A stretch of 64,000 bases of DNA, taken from the NCBI GenBank assembly GCA_949294185.1, contig CASFGA010000007.1:62001-126000 (forward strand), read 5' to 3'. The notes under the pieces are model-generated. The model was not told the origin of the DNA. It made no database searches and saw only the letters and a list, made by a program, of their open reading frames with translations. Shown here one piece after another: positions 1-8,728 of the stretch. Origin of the DNA: an uncultured Bacteroides sp. (GTDB taxonomy: Bacteria > Bacteroidota > Bacteroidia > Bacteroidales > Bacteroidaceae). Numbering within the stretch: position 1 is the stretch's first letter; each line of letters opens with the position of its first letter. A program made the position numbers and the translations under genes.

Positions 1-1626
1 TTCCCGCCTGAGCCCAACGGATACCTGCACATCGGGCATGCCAAAGCCATCTGCATGGATTTCGGAATCGCCAAGAAGTATGGGGGCGTATGCAACCTGC
101 GCTTTGACGACACGAACCCCACCAAGGAAGACATGGAATATGTGGAAGCCATCAAGGAAGACATCCAGTGGCTAGGATTCCAGTGGGGAAACGAATATTA
201 TGCATCCGACTATTTCCAACAACTGTGGGACTTTGCCATCCGCCTGATAAAGGAAGGTAAAGCTTACGTTGACGAACAGACATCTGAAGAAATAGCCGCA
301 CAAAAGGGAACTCCCACCCAGCCGGGAACGGAAAGTCCCTACCGGAACCGCCCGGCAGAGGAAAGTCTGGAACTTTTCCAGAAGATGAACAGCGGGGAAA
401 TCGAAGAGGGAAAAATGGTGTTGCGCGCCAAAATAGACATGGCAAACCCCAACATGCACTTCCGCGACCCTATCATCTACCGCGTGGTCAAGACTCCCCA
501 CCACCGCACAGGCGACAAGTGGAAGGCTTATCCGATGTATGACTTCGCGCACGGGCAGAGCGACTACTTTGAAGGCGTGACCCACTCGCTGTGCACACTG
601 GAGTTTGTGGTTCACCGCCCGCTTTACGACCTGTTCGTCGACTGGGTAAAGGAAGGGAAAGACCTGAACGACAACCGTCCCCGCCAGTATGAGTTCAACA
701 AGCTGAACCTGAGTTACACGCTGATGAGCAAGCGCAACCTGCTGATATTGGTAAAAGAAGGCTTGGTAAGCGGTTGGGATGACCCCCGTATGCCGACACT
801 CTGCGGGTTCCGCAGAAGAGGATACTCTCCTGAGTCTATCCACAAGTTCATCGACAAGATTGGCTATACCACCTACGATGCACTGAATGACTTTGCGCTG
901 TTGGAAAGCGCGGTGCGCGAAGACCTGAACGCACGCTCTACCCGTGTATCCGCCGTGCTGAACCCCGTGAAGCTGATTCTTACCAATTATCCCGAAGGAC
1001 AGGTGGAGGAAATGGAAGCCATCAACAATCCTGAAGACCCGAACTCTCCTACCCATACCATCGAGTTCAGCCGCGAACTGTGGATAGAACGTGAAGACTT
1101 TATGGAAAATGCGCCCAAGAAATACTTCCGCATGACACCGGGACAAGAGGTTCGGCTCAAGAATGCCTACATCGTGAAATGCACCGGATGCAAGAAAGAC
1201 GAAGACGGAAACGTGACAGAGGTATATGCAGAATACGACCCGAACACAAAGAGCGGCATGCCTGAAGCCAACAGAAAGGTGAAAGGTACGCTGCACTGGG
1301 TAAGCTGCAACCACTGTCTGACAGCGGAAGTCCGTCTGTACGACCGGCTGTGGAAGGTGGAAAATCCGCGCGACACGATGGCCGCCATCCGCGAAGAGAA
1401 GAACTGCTCGCCGCTGGAAGCCATGAAGGAAATGATCAACCCCGACTCGCTGAAGGTGCTGAAGGAATGTTATGTGGAGAAATTCCTTGCCGACGCCAAG
1501 CCGCTTGACTATCTGCAGTTCCAGCGCATCGGCTACTTCACCGTGGACAAGGAATCAACGGCGGAACACCTGATATTCAACCGCACCGTATCACTCAAAG
1601 ATACGTGGAGCAAACTGAACAAATAA
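1..1626 (+). CDS. glnS: Glutaminyl-tRNA synthetase, 5' end cut by window edge
   Basis: Charges tRNA-Gln with glutamine in the cytosol (class I aminoacyl-tRNA synthetase). The reading frame is open from base 1; 541 residues are visible. The first visible residues carry the class I HIGH signature (LHIGHAKA). A KMSKS-like loop reads LMSKR near base 725, and the C-terminal anticodon-binding beta-barrel region follows. The family is usually 550-580 residues, so only the N-terminal tip is missing. The ATG at 55 lies after the HIGH motif and cannot be the true start. The next gene begins 23 bases after the stop on the same strand, so the two are probably co-transcribed. The GlnS/GltX distinction rests on overall resemblance to GlnS. 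Confidence 0.95.
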   Translation, partial: FPPEPNGYLHIGHAKAICMDFGIAKKYGGVCNLRFDDTNPTKEDMEYVEAIKEDIQWLGFQWGNEYYASDYFQQLWDFAIRLIKEGKAYVDEQTSEEIAAQKGTPTQPGTESPYRNRPAEESLELFQKMNSGEIEEGKMVLRAKIDMANPNMHFRDPIIYRVVKTPHHRTGDKWKAYPMYDFAHGQSDYFEGVTHSLCTLEFVVHRPLYDLFVDWVKEGKDLNDNRPRQYEFNKLNLSYTLMSKRNLLILVKEGLVSGWDDPRMPTLCGFRRRGYSPESIHKFIDKIGYTTYDALNDFALLESAVREDLNARSTRVSAVLNPVKLILTNYPEGQVEEMEAINNPEDPNSPTHTIEFSRELWIEREDFMENAPKKYFRMTPGQEVRLKNAYIVKCTGCKKDEDGNVTEVYAEYDPNTKSGMPEANRKVKGTLHWVSCNHCLTAEVRLYDRLWKVENPRDTMAAIREEKNCSPLEAMKEMINPDSLKVLKECYVEKFLADAKPLDYLQFQRIGYFTVDKESTAEHLIFNRTVSLKDTWSKLNK

Positions 1627-1649
1627 GACAAAAAGTTATATAAGCCGAA

Positions 1650-3119
1650 ATGAAAGACAATGTATTCTCTTCTTTCGAAAGCCCGGAGTTCAAGGCATTG
1701 CTGAAGAAATACGAAGAAATGGTCAGCCAGCACGCGTCCGCCTATTTCGACAGCGACGAGCTGACTTCAATCGCCGAATATTATGCCAACAAAGAAATGA
1801 TGGCAGAGTCGGACAAAGCCATCGAATATGCCATACGGCTTCATCCCGACGATATGGACGCGATTCTGTTTCGCTGCAGCAACCTGATAACCGAAGGCCG
1901 CTACAGCGAGGCAGAAATGCTTCTGGACGCTTTTCCGGACAAGGAAGACAGTGAAGCATTGTTTCTCCGGGCCACCCTCTTCGTAGAACAGGGAAAGACG
2001 GATGCAGCGGAAAGTATCTTCAGCAGGCTTGCCTCTGACTATGACGACGACAAGACGGGAATGCTCCTCGACATCGGCGAAACCTACCTGAATGCAGGCG
2101 ACAAGGCGCATGCATACAAATGGCTGAAAAAAGCCTACAGACTGTCTCCTGCAGACAGCAGGGTATGGGAATCGATGGGACTGTATTATCTCAACACCGG
2201 AAACCTGGACAAATACATCTATTATATGAACCGCCTGCTAGATGAAGATCCGTATGAAATCACTTACTGGACGAATCTTGCACGGGGGTATCTGGAACAG
2301 GGATATGTGGAAAAGGCTTCCGAAGCCATCGATTTTGCATCGGCCATTGACAGTGAAAGTCCGATAGTGACCGAGCTCAAGGGATTCCTCAGCCTGCAGA
2401 TGGGCGACACGGCAAGGGCACGCGAATGTTTCTTACAGATAGAACATTCACATCCATCCAGACAGCACATCTGGCGGGCTCTGAGCGAATGTTATTTTAC
2501 GGAGTGCAACTACGGCAAGGCACTGGAATATCTGGACAAGGTGATAGAGACAACAGAGATTCCGTCACGCCGCGCCGACCTGTTTCAAAGGAAGGCAATA
2601 TGCTGTCTGATTGCCGAAAACCTGGAGCTCTGCAAGCAGAGCATCGACGAAGGACTGAAATGCAACGGCAGATATGCCCAACTTTATGTAACGACAGCCG
2701 AGTATTATATCCACCAGGAACAAATGCAAAAGGCACGCGAAGCGCTCAAGCAGGCGGAAAGACTGGCTCCGGACAAAGGAGACTTCATTGAAGAGACAGC
2801 GGAACTGCTGTTCCGTTACTCGCTGACCGACGATGCGCTCGGGTATTTCCAACGGATGGAAAGAGATTATCCCGAACGAATCAAGAAGTATTACTATCAT
2901 CTGGCCTACTGCTACTATATGCAGAAAGACACGAACAACGGCATCAACGCTCTGATTTCCGGGATTATCTACCAACCGGACTTGCTGAGACATGCCGACC
3001 AGAACGGTCTGAGCAACCTGATGACTCCCGACTTCATCAGATCGGGACTGGCCATCAAGCGAATGATAGACAACGGGAACCTGGAAATACTGGAAGAGCC
3101 GGACGATTTCAGCGAATAG
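1650..3119 (+). CDS. Tetratricopeptide repeat protein
   Basis: A 489-residue protein made almost wholly of helical TPR units, for example around residues 70-200 and 270-400, with the typical small/aromatic spacing (ALEYLDKVIE, AREALKQAERLAP). There is no signal peptide or membrane segment, so it is probably a cytosolic scaffold. It follows glnS by 23 bases and is followed by a strong terminator, which makes it the last gene of that unit. TPR proteins bind other proteins, but nothing here identifies the partner. Its conserved place behind glnS is suggestive only. Confidence 0.85.
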   Translation: MKDNVFSSFESPEFKALLKKYEEMVSQHASAYFDSDELTSIAEYYANKEMMAESDKAIEYAIRLHPDDMDAILFRCSNLITEGRYSEAEMLLDAFPDKEDSEALFLRATLFVEQGKTDAAESIFSRLASDYDDDKTGMLLDIGETYLNAGDKAHAYKWLKKAYRLSPADSRVWESMGLYYLNTGNLDKYIYYMNRLLDEDPYEITYWTNLARGYLEQGYVEKASEAIDFASAIDSESPIVTELKGFLSLQMGDTARARECFLQIEHSHPSRQHIWRALSECYFTECNYGKALEYLDKVIETTEIPSRRADLFQRKAICCLIAENLELCKQSIDEGLKCNGRYAQLYVTTAEYYIHQEQMQKAREALKQAERLAPDKGDFIEETAELLFRYSLTDDALGYFQRMERDYPERIKKYYYHLAYCYYMQKDTNNGINALISGIIYQPDLLRHADQNGLSNLMTPDFIRSGLAIKRMIDNGNLEILEEPDDFSE

Positions 3120-3219
3120 TCTTATCCGCATATCTTTTTCACCGCCTGCCACGACAGTGCGGCACTCCGTTCCGGCCATGGTGAAAATCTGCTGTCCCGA
3201 TAACAATCGCCAGATTTGA

Positions 3220-3282
3220 TTATGGCAATGACAGGAAGTGACAGGAAGCTGTCCGCCATCCGGTCATTGCCATAACTTTTTT
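3220..3282 (+). terminator. Rho-independent terminator after the glnS-TPR unit
   Basis: A perfect 13 bp stem (3220-3232 with 3263-3275, TTATGGCAATGAC and its complement) is followed by CTTTTTT. The loop contains two abutting copies of TGACAGGAAG (3229-3248). It lies 100 bases after the TPR stop. Confidence 0.8.
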
Positions 3283-3321
3283 ATCCCTATCCACTGCCAA
3301 TTTCATGCTTTATATTATAAA

Positions 3322-3370
3322 TGTAACATAGGGAACATTTTATGTTACACAAACCGCATGTCATGTAACC
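3322..3370 (+). promoter_or_regulatory. Candidate operator: three TGTAAC half-sites phased by 21 bp
   Basis: TGTAACA (3322-3328), its reverse complement TGTTACA (3343-3349) and TGTAACC (3364-3370) begin exactly 21 bp apart, two helical turns. The third box begins 58 bp before the -7 element at 3422. The same 21 bp inverted pair and the same 58 bp distance recur upstream of the GH115 operon (12717-12913). That recurrence makes a shared activator site likely; the HTCS encoded at 23188 is the natural candidate, by inference. Confidence 0.65.
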
Positions 3371-3400
3371 AATCATGAAAGCTTTGAATCAAAAAGTCTC

Positions 3401-3429
3401 TTTGAAAAGACTTTCTTTCCCTACTTTTG
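3401..3429 (+). promoter_or_regulatory. Promoter of the first xylan operon
   Basis: TACTTTTG at 3422-3429 matches the Bacteroidales -7 consensus TAnnTTTG. TTTG at 3401-3404 is a -33-like element with a rather short 17-base spacer, which would fit a promoter that needs an activator. The first gene starts 19 bases further on. Confidence 0.65.
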
Positions 3430-3448
3430 TTAACAAATTATTCAGATT

Positions 3449-5062
3449 ATGAAAACACATGTAACAAGCAAATTAAGACTAACCTTTTTCTTCATCTGCA
3501 TCGCACTGGCGGCAGAAGCCAAAGTCAAGCTGCCTACGCTGATTGCCGACGGAATGGTAATCCAACGGGAGCAGCCCGTCAAACTGTGGGGAAGCGCCGA
3601 CCCGGGCGAAAAGGTCATCATAACATTCAACAAGAAAAGATACGAGACGACAGCCGACGAAAAAGGGGCATGGGAAGTTACGACAAACCCCATGAAGGCA
3701 GGAGGCCCCTACACGATGAGTGTCAACGACATCACATTGAAGGACATTCTGGTAGGCGATGTCTTTCTGTGTTCCGGACAGTCGAATATGGAACTGATGG
3801 TTTCACGCGTAATGGACAAATATGCCGACGAGGTGAAAGCCTATGAAAATCCGATGATCAGATACATCAAAGTGCCGTATGCGTATGACTACAATGCACC
3901 GCAAGCAGACATCCGGCCTGCCAAATGGAATGCCTTGACGCAAGAGCATGTCATGAACTATTCGGCCATCTGCTATTTCTTCGCCAAACTGCTTTATGAA
4001 AAGACCAAAGTCCCGGTAGGACTGATCAACTCCAGTTGGGGAGGCACTCCGGTGGAAGCATGGATAAGCGAAGAAGGGCTGAAAGATTTCCCTGCCTACG
4101 TGCATCAGAAGGCCATGTACGAATCTAAAGAGCTGGTGAGACAAATCCAGCAGACAGAGGGCAGACATTCACAGGCCTGGCGCAACGAGCTTTACCGCTC
4201 CGACATCGGGCTGCATGAAGCAACCCCGTGGTATGCCGCAGACTATGACGACAGCAAATGGGAAGAAACAGATATGTTCTCGCCCGAATGGGCGACCGAC
4301 GGATGGCGGCCGGTAAACGGCTCCCACTGGTTCCGCCGCACGGTAGAGATACCCGAGAGCTGGAAAGGGAAAGACGCTGTATTGCGTCTGGGCTGCATGG
4401 TGGATGCAGACTCGGTATTCGTCAACGGCAGTTTCGTGGGAACCATCTCCTACCAATATCCTCCGCGCATCTATAAAGTGCCGGCCCGCCTGCTGAGACC
4501 GGGAACAAACCAGATAACCATCCGCCTTATCAGCAATGCAGGATATCCTTCATTCGTCAGGGAAAAGCCCTACAAGCTGATTTGCGGAAACGAGGAAGTA
4601 AGCCTGGAAGGAAACTGGAAACACCGTGTGGGCACCCGTATGCCGAGCGCACCGGGCGGTACCGCCTTCAACTGTATGCCCATCGGACTGTACAACGGCA
4701 TGATTGCCCCGCTCAAGAACTGTGTGTTCAAAGGTGCTGTCTGGTATCAAGGTGAATCAAACGTAGGCCGATGGCAGGAATATGCCTCTCTGCTCACCGC
4801 CATGATGAAAGACTGGCGCAGGCTGTTCGGCAATGAGGCACTGCCTTTCTACATTGTCGAACTGGCGGATTTTCTGGCTCCAGATGATCCGGGACGCAAG
4901 GCATGGGCCGCCCTCCGCTCCCAACAGGCCAAAGCTGCCGACGAAGATCCCCATGCCACACTGATAAAGAACAGCGATACGGGAGAATGGAATGACATCC
5001 ATCCGCTGGACAAGAAGACAGCGGCCGGAAGAATTGTAGAAGCCGTAACAAGTGCACATTGA
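3449..5062 (+). CDS. Sialate O-acetylesterase-like / acetylxylan esterase (SGNH fold)
   Basis: A 537-residue exported carbohydrate esterase. A signal peptide is visible (about residues 1-24, ending near AEA). The SGNH serine block reads CSGQSNMEL near residue 112; WYQGESN lies near residue 432 and the Asp-His pair in NDIHP near residue 514. Between them, around residues 285-370, sits an inserted jelly-roll module of the galactose-binding type (WFRRTVEIP...VFVNG...). The family removes acetyl groups from sugars. Being first in an operon with xylanase and glucuronidase genes, it most likely de-acetylates xylan rather than sialic acid. It ends soon after the DIHP block, so its C-terminus is short for the family. 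The symporter gene follows after 28 bases. Confidence 0.8.
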   Translation: MKTHVTSKLRLTFFFICIALAAEAKVKLPTLIADGMVIQREQPVKLWGSADPGEKVIITFNKKRYETTADEKGAWEVTTNPMKAGGPYTMSVNDITLKDILVGDVFLCSGQSNMELMVSRVMDKYADEVKAYENPMIRYIKVPYAYDYNAPQADIRPAKWNALTQEHVMNYSAICYFFAKLLYEKTKVPVGLINSSWGGTPVEAWISEEGLKDFPAYVHQKAMYESKELVRQIQQTEGRHSQAWRNELYRSDIGLHEATPWYAADYDDSKWEETDMFSPEWATDGWRPVNGSHWFRRTVEIPESWKGKDAVLRLGCMVDADSVFVNGSFVGTISYQYPPRIYKVPARLLRPGTNQITIRLISNAGYPSFVREKPYKLICGNEEVSLEGNWKHRVGTRMPSAPGGTAFNCMPIGLYNGMIAPLKNCVFKGAVWYQGESNVGRWQEYASLLTAMMKDWRRLFGNEALPFYIVELADFLAPDDPGRKAWAALRSQQAKAADEDPHATLIKNSDTGEWNDIHPLDKKTAAGRIVEAVTSAH

Positions 5063-5090
5063 ATCTAACATTAAAATCTAACTGTATAAA

Positions 5091-6587
5091 ATGAATGCAA
5101 TAGCCAATCAGAAAGTGTCTATGGCCGAAAAAATCGGCTATGGATTAGGAGACTGCTCTGCGAACCTTGTGTTCCAGATGATGATGATTTATCAAACGAA
5201 ATTCTACACCGATGTGTTCGGATTGGAAGGTGCCATTGCAGGAACGGTAATGCTTGTGGCGCGCATTGTCGATGCGTTTGTCGACCCGACCGTGGGCATC
5301 CTTACCGACCGCACCAATACCCGATGGGGAAAATACCGTCCATGGGTGCTGTGGACTGCCCTGCCTTTTATGGTATTCTATGTCCTCGCGTTCTATAACC
5401 CGGGCATCGAAGACAAAGGACTGGTAGCTCTGTATGCCACCATTTCTTATACACTGCTGATGACAATGTATTCATTCAACAACACTCCCTATTCATCTTT
5501 GGGAGGTGTGATGTCCGCCGACATAAAAGAACGCACCAGCATCACTTCCGTGCGTTTCATCTTCTCTACCATCGGACAGTTTGTTGTGCAAGGTCTTACA
5601 CTTCCGTTGGTCAGCAAGTTTTCTGAAGATGGAGACAAGGCTCACGGCTGGCTGTGCACCATCTCACTGTTTGCCGTAGTAGGCTTCATATTCCTGGCAA
5701 CCGTATTCTTCTCTGCCAAAGAACGCATCACACCTCCGGCCAATCAGAAGACCAATCTGCGCGAAGACATAAAAGACATCTTCAGCAGCGTGCCCTGGCG
5801 CGCGATGTTTGTGCTGACCCTGTTTGTGTTCATCACACTGGCCATGTGGGGAAGCGCCATGAACTATTATTTTGAGGATTATGTCGACGCAGGTGCACTT
5901 TATGCGTTCCTCGACCGTCTGGGACTGGTTTCCGCCGAAGCGCAAGACACTATCGGATACAGCATCCTGAACGCATTCGGACTGATAGTCAGTTCACCCG
6001 ACAAAGCTTACGAAGTAGGCTTCGGCGTATTCAACATGCTGGGTGCACTGGTGCAGTTCTTTGGGGTAATCCTTCTCTCCAACTATCTTGCAAACCGCTA
6101 CGGAAAGAAAAAGACCTTCATTGTCTGCCTGACACTGACGGCCATCTTTACGGCCATGTTCTACTTCCCGGCCAAAGACAATATCGAAATGATGTTCATA
6201 CTGAACTTCCTGAAGAGTCTGGCTTATGCCCCCACCGTCCCGTTATTGTGGGCCATGATAGCCGATGTGGCCGACCATTCTGAATACATCCACTACCGGC
6301 GTGCGACCGGCTTCGTGTTCGCAGGAGTTGTATTCGCACTTAAGGCCGGTCTGGGTGTAGGAGGAGCCATCTTGGGATTCCTGCTGTCCGGCTTCGGCTT
6401 CGTATCCGGCGCAGGTGCCGTCCAAAGCGAAACAGCCATCGAAGGCATCATCCTGTCGGCAAGCTGGATTCCGGCAGCCACATTCTTTGTCGGTGTCATA
6501 GCCCTGCTCTTCTACCCGATAACCAAGCAGTACAATGAAAAGATGCAGGCCGAACTGGCAGAACGCAGAAGCAGAAACGATTATTAA
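5091..6587 (+). CDS. GPH-family sugar:cation symporter (MelB/XynP-like)
   Basis: A 498-residue integral inner-membrane transporter of the glycoside-pentoside-hexuronide family, in the major facilitator superfamily. The N-terminus reads KIGYGLGDCSANLVFQ, typical of GPH symporters. DAFVDPTVGILTDRT and WGKYRPW carry the conserved cation- and sugar-binding loop pattern. About twelve hydrophobic segments can be followed. A loop around residues 255-310 makes it somewhat longer than the usual 450-470. It sits between esterase and xylanase genes, so the likely cargo is xylo-oligosaccharides or aldouronic acids; this is inferred from context. Confidence 0.88.
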   Translation: MNAIANQKVSMAEKIGYGLGDCSANLVFQMMMIYQTKFYTDVFGLEGAIAGTVMLVARIVDAFVDPTVGILTDRTNTRWGKYRPWVLWTALPFMVFYVLAFYNPGIEDKGLVALYATISYTLLMTMYSFNNTPYSSLGGVMSADIKERTSITSVRFIFSTIGQFVVQGLTLPLVSKFSEDGDKAHGWLCTISLFAVVGFIFLATVFFSAKERITPPANQKTNLREDIKDIFSSVPWRAMFVLTLFVFITLAMWGSAMNYYFEDYVDAGALYAFLDRLGLVSAEAQDTIGYSILNAFGLIVSSPDKAYEVGFGVFNMLGALVQFFGVILLSNYLANRYGKKKTFIVCLTLTAIFTAMFYFPAKDNIEMMFILNFLKSLAYAPTVPLLWAMIADVADHSEYIHYRRATGFVFAGVVFALKAGLGVGGAILGFLLSGFGFVSGAGAVQSETAIEGIILSASWIPAATFFVGVIALLFYPITKQYNEKMQAELAERRSRNDY

Positions 6588-6608
6588 CCAATAAAAACAA
6601 TTAGAATC

Positions 6609-7748
6609 ATGAAAGTAAAACACATTGCAGCAGCCATTCTGGCTGCTACCTTTGCGGCATCTTGCGGAGGCCCTCAAACAACGCCCAACAAGGAAATAGG
6701 CTTGAAAGATGCAGTGGGAGACAAATTCCTGATCGGAACTGCCCTGAATGTTTTTCAGTCTTCTGGACAAGACACCAATGCAGTCAAGGTTGTAAAAAAA
6801 CACTTCAACGCCATCGTTGCAGAAAACTGCATGAAGATGGAAGAAGTCCATCCGGAGGAAGATGTATATACATTTGAACAGGCCGACCAGTTCATAAAAT
6901 TCGGCGAAGAAAACGGACTGACCATGACCGGGCACTGCCTGATATGGCATTCACAATGTCCGAAATGGTTCTTCGTGGACAAAGACGGAAAGCAGGTTTC
7001 TCCGGAAGTGCTGAAGCAGCGGATGAAAGACCATATTTACACAGTAGCCAAACATTTCAAAGGCAAACTGAAAGGCTGGGATGTAGTAAACGAAGCCATC
7101 ATCGAAGACGGTTCATACCGCAAGAGCAAGTTCTATGAGATTTTGGGTGAAGAATTCATTCCTCTGGCATTCCAGTACGCACATGAAGCCGATCCCGATG
7201 TAGAACTGTATTACAACGATTACGGTATGGATAATGAAGGCCGCCGCAACGGAGTGGTAAAACTCATCCGCACTCTGAAAGAAAGAGGACTGAGAATAGA
7301 CGCCGTAGGCATGCAGGGACATATAGGCATGGATTATCCGAAAATCGAAGAATTTGAAAAGAGCATGCTGGCATTTGCCGCCGAAGGGGTAAAAGTCATG
7401 ATTACGGAATGGGACATGAGTGCACTGCCTACCGTATCACGTACAGCAAACATTTCAGACACCGTAGCGTTCAGAAAAGCTCTGAATCCTTATCCCGACG
7501 CACTGCCCGACTCTGTATCCAAAGCATGGAACGCACGCATGAAACAGTTCTTCAACCTGTTTGAAAAACATGCCGACATCGTAGACCGCGTCACTGCATG
7601 GGGGGTAAGCGACGGAAATTCCTGGAAAAACGGATTCCCGATAAGAGGACGCCATGACTATCCGCTGCTGTTCGACCGCAACTATCAGCCGAAACCATTC
7701 GTTACAGAAATCATAGAAGAAAGCAAAGCTCAAACCGAAAAGAAATAA
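6609..7748 (+). CDS. GH10 endo-1,4-beta-xylanase, lipoprotein
   Basis: A 379-residue xylan backbone hydrolase. The N-terminal signal ends in a lipobox (FAASC), so it should be lipid-anchored and may face the periplasm or the cell surface. GH10 landmarks are all present: GHCLIWHSQ, the acid/base Glu162 in [15 protein letters not shown], and the nucleophile Glu267 in ITEWD. The length is that of a single-domain GH10, with no carbohydrate-binding module. It begins 21 bases after the symporter and ends 5 bases before the GH43 gene, so translational coupling is likely. The family assignment is secure; whether it prefers polymer or oligomers cannot be told. Confidence 0.95.
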   Translation: MKVKHIAAAILAATFAASCGGPQTTPNKEIGLKDAVGDKFLIGTALNVFQSSGQDTNAVKVVKKHFNAIVAENCMKMEEVHPEEDVYTFEQADQFIKFGEENGLTMTGHCLIWHSQCPKWFFVDKDGKQVSPEVLKQRMKDHIYTVAKHFKGKLKGWDVVNEAIIEDGSYRKSKFYEILGEEFIPLAFQYAHEADPDVELYYNDYGMDNEGRRNGVVKLIRTLKERGLRIDAVGMQGHIGMDYPKIEEFEKSMLAFAAEGVKVMITEWDMSALPTVSRTANISDTVAFRKALNPYPDALPDSVSKAWNARMKQFFNLFEKHADIVDRVTAWGVSDGNSWKNGFPIRGRHDYPLLFDRNYQPKPFVTEIIEESKAQTEKK

Positions 7749-7753
7749 GCATT

Positions 7754-8728
7754 ATGAAAAAAGAAGCAAGATACTTAGTGCCCAACGACTATATGGCCGA
7801 CCCGTCTGTACATGTATTCAACGGAAGACTTTACATCTATCCCTCGCATGACTGGGAAAGCGGTGTGCCTGAAAACGACAACGGCGACCACTTCAACATG
7901 AAAGACTATCACGTATTTTCCACCGACGATGTAATGAACGGCGAAATTGTCGACCACGGAGTAGTATTAAAGGTAGAAGACATTCCATGGGCAGGCCGCC
8001 AACTGTGGGACTGCGATGTGGCATACAAAGACGGGAAATATTACATGTATTTCCCGATGAAAGACCGGAACGACATCTTCCGTCTCGGTGTGGCCATCAG
8101 CGACAAGCCCGAAGGCCCGTTTATTCCGCAACCGGATCCGATGTGGGGAAGCTACAGCATCGACCCAGCCGTGTTCAAGGATGACGACGGAAGCCAATAC
8201 ATCTACTTCGGCGGAATCTGGGGAGGACAGCTGCAACGTTATCGTGACAACAAGGCTATCGAGCAGCCATGCCTGCCCGCCAACGACGAGCCTGCGCTTC
8301 CCGGACGTGTGGTAAAGCTGCGCGACGACATGATGCAGTTTGCCGAAGAGCCTCGCGCAGTCATAATTCTGGACAAGGAAGGCAAACCGCTTACTGCCGG
8401 CGATCCGCACCGCTTCTTTGAAGCCTCATGGATGCACAAATACAACGGAAAATATTATTTGTCTTACTCTACAGGCGACACTCACTTCCTTTGCTATGCC
8501 ACAGGAGATAATCCTTATGGCCCGTTCACCTATCAGGGAGTCATCCTTACTCCGGTGGTGGGATGGACCACACACCATGCCATCGTGGAATTCAAAGGCA
8601 AATGGTATCTTTTCCACCACGACTGTGTGCCTTCAAACGGGAAGACCTGGCTGCGCAGCCTGAAGGTGGTGGAGCTGGAATATGACAGCGAAGGAAATAT
8701 CATCACCATCGACGGAGGAGGCGAATGA
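7754..8728 (+). CDS. GH43 beta-xylosidase / arabinofuranosidase, cytosolic
   Basis: A 324-residue five-bladed beta-propeller hydrolase. The three GH43 carboxylates are visible: Asp16 (base, in ADPSVH), Asp137 (pKa modulator, in IDPAVF) and Glu223 (acid, in FEASW). There is no signal peptide, so unlike its neighbours it should work in the cytosol, probably on oligosaccharides brought in by the symporter. The stop codon overlaps the next start (ATGA at 8725-8728), which indicates coupled translation with the GH67 gene. Xylosidase and arabinofuranosidase activity cannot be separated by eye. Confidence 0.9.
   Translation: MKKEARYLVPNDYMADPSVHVFNGRLYIYPSHDWESGVPENDNGDHFNMKDYHVFSTDDVMNGEIVDHGVVLKVEDIPWAGRQLWDCDVAYKDGKYYMYFPMKDRNDIFRLGVAISDKPEGPFIPQPDPMWGSYSIDPAVFKDDDGSQYIYFGGIWGGQLQRYRDNKAIEQPCLPANDEPALPGRVVKLRDDMMQFAEEPRAVIILDKEGKPLTAGDPHRFFEASWMHKYNGKYYLSYSTGDTHFLCYATGDNPYGPFTYQGVILTPVVGWTTHHAIVEFKGKWYLFHHDCVPSNGKTWLRSLKVVELEYDSEGNIITIDGGGE

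Larger units (their letters stand above)
3120..3448. other. Intergenic region before the first xylan operon
   Basis: This 329-base gap holds, in order, the glnS-unit terminator, three TGTAAC-type half-sites and a Bacteroidales promoter. No open reading frame in it looks like a gene. Confidence 0.75.

Noticed and set aside
172..1314. A 380-codon open frame on the minus strand across glnS
   Set aside because: It is antisense to a clear glnS, rich in His/Val/Phe and without any recognisable domain; a shadow of coding periodicity.
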